A stretch of 64,000 bases of DNA. Origin: Cyanobium usitatum str. Tous. GTDB lineage: Bacteria; Cyanobacteriota; Cyanobacteriia; PCC-6307; Cyanobiaceae. Within the stretch, counting starts at the first letter, position 1; each line of letters starts with the position of its first letter. The position numbers and the translations under genes were made by a program. Positions 57,938-64,000 of this stretch are shown here, one piece after another. The notes under the pieces were generated by a model. The model was not told the origin of the DNA and did no database searches. It saw only the letters and a list, made by a program, of their open reading frames with translations. The stretch is taken from positions 124,001 to 188,000 of the forward strand of contig NZ_PXXO01000004.1 in assembly GCF_003011885.1 (NCBI RefSeq), in the 5' to 3' direction.

Positions 57938-58654
57938 TCAGCGCTTGACCAGATCACGCACCCGGGGCTCGCCGTCCACGATCTCACCCACCAGCACCTG
58001 GTCGGTGATGTTCACGAATAGGCCGTTCTCCAACACGCCCGGCAGGTTGTTGATCGCAGCCTCTAGTTCCGCCGGATCGCTGATGCCTGCGGCGAATTTC
58101 ACATCCAACACGAGATTGCCCTGGTCGGTGACCACCGGGCCCGCCTTTTTTACGGCCATGCGCAACTGGGCATCGCCACCCATCGCTGCTAGCTGGGCCT
58201 GCACCTGACGCCAGGCACCAGGCAGGACCTCTACGGGCAACAGAAAGCTGAGATTCAAGGTGTCGACGAGCTTGGTGGAATCCACCACCACCACAAAGCG
58301 CTCGGCCCGCACTGCTACCAATTTCTCCTGAACGTGGCAGGCACCACCGCCCTTGATCAATTGAAAAGCGGGATCCACCTCATCTGCGCCATCAATTGCA
58401 AGATCGATGCGCTCAATTGCATTAAGGCTCTTGAGCGGAATGCCGAGCTCAGCTGCCAGCACCTCGCCTTGGAAGGAGGTGGTGACACCCACCACATCGC
58501 TGAGTTCACCGCTTTTGAGCTTGGCGCCGAGGGCCTGAATCATTAGGGCTGCTGTAGAGCCGGAACCCAGGCCGACCACCATGCCGCTCTTGATCTGCTC
58601 AGTGGCCGCAGCAGCCACTGCCTGCTTCATCCGGTCCTGCAGATCCGACATCAA
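57938..58654 (-). CDS. rpiA: Ribose-5-phosphate isomerase A
   Basis: The 238-residue enzyme interconverts ribose-5-phosphate and ribulose-5-phosphate for the Calvin cycle and pentose pathway. Conserved elements: [32 protein letters not shown] with the catalytic Asp/Glu, and [10 protein letters not shown]. Length is normal. The stop is three bases from the convergent yjbQ stop. It follows the HtrA-type gene by 33 bases on the same strand. Confidence 0.97.
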   Translation of the reverse strand: MMSDLQDRMKQAVAAAATEQIKSGMVVGLGSGSTAALMIQALGAKLKSGELSDVVGVTTSFQGEVLAAELGIPLKSLNAIERIDLAIDGADEVDPAFQLIKGGGACHVQEKLVAVRAERFVVVVDSTKLVDTLNLSFLLPVEVLPGAWRQVQAQLAAMGGDAQLRMAVKKAGPVVTDQGNLVLDVKFAAGISDPAELEAAINNLPGVLENGLFVNITDQVLVGEIVDGEPRVRDLVKR

Positions 58655-58687
58655 ATATTCCTGAATCGGCCGCGACCGTAGCAGTGC

Positions 58688-59884
<1,197 letters not shown>

Positions 59885-59962
59885 TCAAGGCGGCAGGGAA
59901 TGGGGATAGGGGCAGGCAGGCGGTTGCAACGGCCTAAATTGAATCGAGAACGCACAGCGGCA

Positions 59963-60241
59963 ATGGCAGAAATTCCCCCCGGCACGCGTCAGCGATGCAG
60001 CCTTTGCCAGGTGGAAATCCAGGGCATGGTTGGCGGCAACGACTTAGTCCACTTCAGCCAGGGAGGCCCCGGCACCCGGGCAAAGCTCTGGGCACGGGTA
60101 TGCCAATACCTGCGAACCGGGGAGCAGCAGGCCCAGTGCCTAAATCAGGACGCCAGCCAAAGGGGCACCGTCCAACAAAGCGATTACTTCGCCGAAGCCC
60201 CGATCATCGAAATACCTCCGACGGCGGCGCCTGGCGCCTGA
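59963..60241 (+). CDS. Small CxxC protein of unknown function
   Basis: The 92-residue protein contains RQRCSLCQVEIQG, a CxxC element, and two more Cys in RVCQYLR and AQCLNQD, giving a possible metal site or disulfides. It has no membrane span and no named domain. ATG 59963 (MAEIPPGTRQR) is chosen since the upstream residues of the open frame back to 59855 look non-coding. It diverges from the protease gene. Confidence 0.65.
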   Translation: MAEIPPGTRQRCSLCQVEIQGMVGGNDLVHFSQGGPGTRAKLWARVCQYLRTGEQQAQCLNQDASQRGTVQQSDYFAEAPIIEIPPTAAPGA

Positions 60242-60333
60242 GCCGTCCATCCCCTAGGGTGAATGCTTGCCCGGCGGGCATACCCTCCAGTCACGGTTTG
60301 GCGCCTCGCTGAGCATTCAGCGCTTCGCTAAGG

Positions 60334-60352
60334 GTTCAGTTTTTTACTGAAC
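60334..60352 (+). other. Hairpin in the rimP-nusA leader
   Basis: GTTCAGT (60334-60340) and ACTGAAC (60346-60352) form a perfect 7-bp stem with a loop of five T. An upstream GCTGA-GCAT-TCAGC hairpin (60308-60321) partly alternates with another, AGCG-CTT-CGCT (60319-60329), and TGCCC-GGC-GGGCA is at 60268-60280. Together they make the 60242-60424 leader structured. No gene is seen in this interval. Confidence 0.4.
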
Positions 60353-60424
60353 AGCTGTGGTTTGCAGGGCAGTTTTAGTACTGCACAAGCCGGCGGGCCG
60401 CCTGCCCCCAGCTTCCCCGCCCCA

Positions 60425-60898
60425 TTGCCCCACCCTCTCCTGCCAGATCTGGAGCGCCTAGCCCAAGCGGCTGTGGTTGCTACTGGCTTTGAGCTCAAAG
60501 GAGTGCATGTCTTCACCCATCGCATCCCGATGACGGTGCAGGTGCTGGTGCAGCGAGCTGATGGCAGTGACATAAACCTGGATGAGTGCGCTTCCCTTAG
60601 TGCACCGCTGGCCGAGGCGATCGAGGCAGCCGAGCTGCTTGGTGATGCTTATGTGCTGGAAATCAGCAGCCCTGGCGTCAGCGACGACCTGCGCGACGAT
60701 CGGGATTTCCGCTCATTTCGCGGATTTCCCGTTGTCGTGCTCTGCCGTGACAACCAAGGGCTCGACGTGCAGCGCGAAGGGCTCCTCCTAGAGCGCGATG
60801 CGACGGATGTTCACATCAACATCCGCGGCCGCACTAAGCGCATCCCCCGAGACTCCGTGATCAGCGTCTGCCTGGTCACCCCATCCGAGTCCGACTGA
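60425..60898 (+). CDS. rimP: Ribosome maturation factor RimP
   Basis: RimP assists 30S maturation. From the TTG at 60425 it has 157 residues, the family size; the open frame also allows TTG 60362 with a Pro-rich extension. The N-terminal domain has LAQAAVVATGFELKGV and NLDECASLSAPLAEAIE, and the GxDDLRDDRDF segment and C-terminal SH3-like domain follow. It leads the conserved rimP-nusA-ylxR-infB cluster. Confidence 0.93.
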   Translation: MPHPLLPDLERLAQAAVVATGFELKGVHVFTHRIPMTVQVLVQRADGSDINLDECASLSAPLAEAIEAAELLGDAYVLEISSPGVSDDLRDDRDFRSFRGFPVVVLCRDNQGLDVQREGLLLERDATDVHINIRGRTKRIPRDSVISVCLVTPSESD

Positions 60899-60929
60899 CC
60901 TTTCCCTGACCATTTCTCACCCCTGATCC

Positions 60930-62318
60930 ATGGCCCTGGTTCTGCTCCCCGGTCTGAATAACCTGATCGAGGACATCAGCGACGAGAAGAAACTTGCGCC
61001 CGCCGTGGTAGAGGCTGCCCTGCGGGAAGCCCTGCTCAAGGGCTACGAGCGCTACCGCCGCACCCTCTACCTCGGGATCAGCGAAGACCCCTTCGAAGAG
61101 GACTACTTCTCCAACTTCGATGTGGGTTTGGACCTGGAGGAGGAGGGATACCGAGTTCTGGCCTCGAAGATAATTGTTGAGGAAGTTGAGAGCGAAGACC
61201 ACCAGATCGCCCTTGCCGAAGTGCAGCAGGTTGCCGATGACGCCCAGATCGGCGACACGGTGGTGCTGGATGTCACCCCGGAGAAAGACGACTTCGGCCG
61301 CATGGCCGCCGCCACCACCAAGCAGGTGCTGGCTCAGAAGCTGCGTGACCAGCAGCGCCGCATGATCCAAGAGGAGTTCGCCGACCTGGAAGATCCCGTG
61401 CTCACCGCTCGGGTGATCCGCTTCGAGCGCCAAAGCGTGATCATGGCCGTGAGTTCTGGCCTGGGTCGCCCCGAGGTTGAGGCCGAGCTGCCCCGCCGCG
61501 ACCAGCTGCCGAACGACAACTACAGGGCAAATGCCACCTTCAAGGTGTTCCTCAAGGAAGTGAGCGAGGTGGCGCGGCGCGGCCCCCAGCTATTCGTGAG
61601 TCGCTCCAACGCGGGCCTGGTGGTCTATTTGTTCGAAAATGAAGTTCCCGAGATCCAGGAGGGTTCGGTCCGAATCGTCGCCGTAGCCAGGGAAGCCAAT
61701 CCCCCTTCCCGCTCAGTCGGCCCGCGCACCAAGGTGGCCGTCGACTCAGTGGAGCGCGAAGTTGATCCAGTGGGTGCCTGCATTGGCGCCCGCGGCTCCC
61801 GAATTCAGCAAGTGGTCAACGAGCTGCGTGGCGAGAAAATCGACGTGATTCGCTGGTCGCCCGACCCGGGCCAGTACATCGCCAACTCCCTCAGCCCGGC
61901 AAAGGTTGAGATGGTGCGCTTGGTCGACCCAGAAGGCCAGCATGCCCACGTGCTGGTTCCCTCCGATCAGCTCAGCCTCGCCATTGGCCGCGAAGGCCAG
62001 AACGTGCGTCTAGCCGCCCGCCTTACCGGCTGGAAGCTCGACATCAAAAACGCCGGCGAATACGACCAGGCCTCGGAAGATGCAGTGGTAGCTGAGCTGA
62101 TTGCCCAGCGGCAAGAGGAGGAGGCTCTTCAGGCCGAAGCCGAAGCCCGCCTCGAAATCGAACAGGCCGCCCGGGCCGAGGAGGATGCCCGTCTGCGGGA
62201 GCTATACCCGCTGCCAGAAGACGAAGCCGATTACTACGAGGAAGAGGAGGTGGCCGAGGCCGAATATGAGCCCGCTCCAGAGGAGGCGCCCCAGGCAACC
62301 GAGGCAGAGGCCCGGTGA
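60930..62318 (+). CDS. nusA: Transcription factor NusA
   Basis: NusA binds RNA polymerase and RNA to control pausing, termination and antitermination. The 462-residue product has the N-terminal domain (about 1-130), S1 domain (about 140-200), and two KH domains, including VGACIGARGSRIQQVVNEL and AIGREGQNVRLAARLTGWK. The C-terminal 70 residues are Glu/Ala-rich and acidic. It overlaps ylxR by four bases. Confidence 0.97.
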   Translation: MALVLLPGLNNLIEDISDEKKLAPAVVEAALREALLKGYERYRRTLYLGISEDPFEEDYFSNFDVGLDLEEEGYRVLASKIIVEEVESEDHQIALAEVQQVADDAQIGDTVVLDVTPEKDDFGRMAAATTKQVLAQKLRDQQRRMIQEEFADLEDPVLTARVIRFERQSVIMAVSSGLGRPEVEAELPRRDQLPNDNYRANATFKVFLKEVSEVARRGPQLFVSRSNAGLVVYLFENEVPEIQEGSVRIVAVAREANPPSRSVGPRTKVAVDSVEREVDPVGACIGARGSRIQQVVNELRGEKIDVIRWSPDPGQYIANSLSPAKVEMVRLVDPEGQHAHVLVPSDQLSLAIGREGQNVRLAARLTGWKLDIKNAGEYDQASEDAVVAELIAQRQEEEALQAEAEARLEIEQAARAEEDARLRELYPLPEDEADYYEEEEVAEAEYEPAPEEAPQATEAEAR

Positions 62319-62593
62319 GTCGCCGTGCCGTGCTTCGGCGCTGCGTTGCCTGCCGCGCGCTGCTGGATCGCCAGCAGCTTTGGCGGGTAATTCGGCTGGC
62401 CGAAGGGGGACTCGGGTTGGATCAGGGCATGGGCCGTTCGGCCTATCTCTGCCCCAACCAGGCGTGTCTAGAAGAGGCGAAACGACGTAAGCGTCTGCAG
62501 CGGGCCCTGCGCTGCCAGGTTGCAGATGCAATTGTCGAAACGCTGGAAAAGCGCCTGACCCCAGGCGCCGATCTCGCCTCTGAGGCAAGATGA
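62315..62593 (+). CDS. YlxR family RNA-binding protein
   Basis: The 92-residue YlxR (DUF448) protein has the conserved RRCVACRALLDRQQLWRVIRL start and GRSAYLCPNQACLEEAKRR. Its structure in other bacteria suggests RNA binding. The GTG start overlaps the nusA stop by four bases. It lies between nusA and infB, as usual. The 83 bases to infB contain a GC hairpin. Confidence 0.93.
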   Translation: MSRRAVLRRCVACRALLDRQQLWRVIRLAEGGLGLDQGMGRSAYLCPNQACLEEAKRRKRLQRALRCQVADAIVETLEKRLTPGADLASEAR

Positions 62594-62598
62594 ACATT

Positions 62599-62619
62599 GG
62601 CCGCAGCGCGCGTGCGGCC
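62599..62619 (+). other. GC hairpin between ylxR and infB
   Basis: GGCCGCA (62599-62605) pairs with TGCGGCC (62613-62619) around a seven-base GC loop, 58 bases before the infB ATG. No T run follows, so it is probably an intercistronic RNA structure and not a terminator. Confidence 0.4.
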
Positions 62620-62676
62620 TGGTGTGCCCCTCGGCCCCGCATGGCGGCCCTTGGGCCCCGACCCATGGAGACCTGA

Positions 62677-64000
62677 ATGACCAGCAGCGGCAAAGTCAGA
62701 ATTTATGAGCTGTCCCGGGACTTAGGCCTGGAGAACAAGGACGTGCTCGACGCCGCCGAGAAGCTGGGGGTTGCGGCAAAGAGCCATAGCAGCTCTATCA
62801 GCGACGACGAAGCGACACGGATTCGCTCCTTGATCGAGGGCGGCTCGAACGGCAGCAAGGCGGCGGCGCCGGCCTCTGCAGCTCCACCAAAAGCGATCCT
62901 CTCCGTTAAAAAGGCTGAGACCGCCGCTGTCCCATCGCCCGCCCCTCCCCAGCCAGCCACCAGCCCCCGGCCGGTCGCTCCGGCGGCAGCCAAGCCGGTC
63001 ATGCCACCGGCCCGTCCTGCCGCAGCTCCTGCGGGTAAGCCAGCCCAGCCCAACAAGCCGCCCTTGGCAAGCCAGCCACCCCTGGCCTCCAAGCCACAGG
63101 TCGTTGCCAAGCCACAAGTGGTTGCCAAGCCCCAGCTGGTCTCTAAGCAGCCAGAGGCTGCCAAACAGCCTGAGCTTGTAAAACCACCAGAACTTGTAAA
63201 ACAGCCAGCGGCTGCCAGCAAGCCCACTTTGGTGAGCAAGCCACCGGCACCGAGCAAGCCGCCAGCACCAGCCAGGCCCGCCGCTGCTGCGCCCAGCAAG
63301 CCTGCTGCACCCAGCAAGCCCGCTGCGCCCAGCAAGCCTGTGGTGATTGCATCCAAACCAGCTCGCCCCGCCACCCCAGCCCCGTCCCGCCCGGCCCCTG
63401 CAGCCCCGGCACCAGCTGCGAGCCGCAAACCGGAATTGCCGATGCGGCCAGCGCCCGGCAAGCCCCAGCTGGTAGGTAGGCCCATAAGCACCCCTGCGGG
63501 CACCACCAGCAGCCGCCCGGCTCCGCCTGCAGGCAGGGCGCCCCTGAGTCAGCGTCCCGCCAGCCCCCAACGCGCTGGCGTGCCAGCTCCAACCCGTCCC
63601 GGCCAGCCAGGAGCTGGGGGCCGTCCTGGCCCAACCCCATTGGAGCTTGTCGGCAAGCCGATGCGCCGCGATAGCGCAGCCCCTGGAGCACCTACTGGCC
63701 TGGGAGCTCCCGGTCGCCCGGCTGCACCTGGCCGTCCGGGTATGCCAGCCGGCATGCGCAAGCCCATGGCTCCTGGCGAGCTGATGCAGCTCCAGAAGCC
63801 CTCCGGCCGCCCCACAGCTCCGCCGCCGCGGCGCCCCGGCGACCGCAGCGAAGCCCCAGCAGGTGCACCCAGCAGCCCAGGCGGCACCCCGGAACTGGTG
63901 CGACCTAGCGCAACCCCGCCAGCAGCCCCCAGAAGGCCTGGCTTCCGGGCGCCAACTCCCGCTGGTGCAGCAGGACGCCCCCGTCGCCCTGACTGGGACG
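62677..64000 (+). CDS. infB: Translation initiation factor IF-2 (3'-truncated by window edge)
   Basis: The partial product has 441 full codons here. It begins [20 protein letters not shown], the IF-2 N-terminal domain. From about residue 55 the sequence is a long Pro/Ala/Lys-rich linker with SKP and RPG repeats; the GTPase domain lies past the window edge. The linker contains three 18-base tandem repeats at 63286-63339. Position after nusA and ylxR supports the call. Confidence 0.96.
   Translation, partial: MTSSGKVRIYELSRDLGLENKDVLDAAEKLGVAAKSHSSSISDDEATRIRSLIEGGSNGSKAAAPASAAPPKAILSVKKAETAAVPSPAPPQPATSPRPVAPAAAKPVMPPARPAAAPAGKPAQPNKPPLASQPPLASKPQVVAKPQVVAKPQLVSKQPEAAKQPELVKPPELVKQPAAASKPTLVSKPPAPSKPPAPARPAAAAPSKPAAPSKPAAPSKPVVIASKPARPATPAPSRPAPAAPAPAASRKPELPMRPAPGKPQLVGRPISTPAGTTSSRPAPPAGRAPLSQRPASPQRAGVPAPTRPGQPGAGGRPGPTPLELVGKPMRRDSAAPGAPTGLGAPGRPAAPGRPGMPAGMRKPMAPGELMQLQKPSGRPTAPPPRRPGDRSEAPAGAPSSPGGTPELVRPSATPPAAPRRPGFRAPTPAGAAGRPRRPDWD
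63286..63339 (+). repeat. 18-bp tandem repeats in the infB linker
   Basis: Units at 63286-63303, 63304-63321 and 63322-63339 read GCTGC-A/G-CCCAGCAAGCC-T/C, encoding AAPSKP three times. A looser set with VVAKPQ occurs near 63103-63140. Frame is preserved, as expected for an unstructured linker evolving by slippage. Confidence 0.85.

Noticed and set aside
62703-63506. Long Gly/Ala/Leu-rich open frames antisense to infB
   Set aside because: They are reverse-complement shadows of the Pro/Ala/Lys-rich linker in a high-G+C gene, with no start context or known domain.

Overview
The window is a dense, high-G+C stretch of core chromosome from a unicellular cyanobacterium. It carries allophycocyanin and phycobilisome core genes, a split RNA polymerase (rpoC1/rpoC2), Ycf35, Ycf65/PSRP-3, a high-light-inducible protein, a cyanobacterial-type ATP synthase with b and b' subunits, PII (GlnB) and a BioK-type biotin locus. 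Together these point to a picocyanobacterium of the Synechococcus/Cyanobium group; the species cannot be fixed from the sequence alone. I see no insertion sequence, prophage, CRISPR array, tRNA or rRNA. Both ends cut through genes: atpD at the left, infB at the right.

Layout. 1-1.5 kb: end of atpD plus atpC (beta, epsilon), closed by a terminator. 1.6-5.0 kb: ycf65, a transaldolase-like gene, a HAD hydrolase and an Xaa-Pro aminopeptidase. 5.1-11.0 kb: a tightly overlapping plus-strand run (CNNM-type membrane protein, GTPase, NadD-like, NadE, alanine dehydrogenase). 19.3-11.0 kb on the minus strand: the large ATP synthase operon (protein I, a, c, b', b, delta, alpha, gamma), followed after only 15 bases by a 2OG-Fe(II) oxygenase-like gene, a [2Fe-2S] ferredoxin, a 63-residue protein and a DUF3326 protein. 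19.4-24.7 kb: a methyltransferase diverging from apcE, then apcA-apcB-apcC behind a long structured leader. 24.8-28.1 kb: ftsW-like gene, ccdA, ccs1 (cytochrome c maturation). 28.1-31.7 kb: queF, glnB with a perfect NtcA site, a TlyA-type methyltransferase, purB. 31.7-35.3 kb: OsmC-like protein, rlmH and a Ski2-like helicase. 35.4-38.8 kb: bioF-bioK-bioC-bioD. 38.9-43.9 kb: small genes, DUF3143 and J-domain proteins, rsmG, a minus-strand cluster of five little-studied genes (single-span peptide, HEAT protein, DUF2997, Ycf35, [4Fe-4S] ferredoxin) and an AmpG-like transporter. 56.0-43.9 kb on the minus strand: rpsT, tatD, rpoB, rpoC1, rpoC2, an HLIP gene and rlmN. 56.1-60.2 kb: hisD, yjbQ, rpiA, an HtrA protease and a CxxC protein. 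60.4 kb to the end: rimP, nusA, ylxR, infB.

Most genes are housekeeping genes in conserved order. The parts least explained by known function are the five-gene cluster at 40.5-42.6 kb, the redox/DUF3326 cassette downstream of the ATP synthase operon, and small proteins under 60 residues (41, 51 and 57 aa) that a simple length cut-off would miss. Several unlinked structural signals are reported separately: a 15-bp perfect hairpin inside the osmC-like gene, 15-bp tandem repeats in bioC, a hairpin after the c-subunit gene and the apcA leader.
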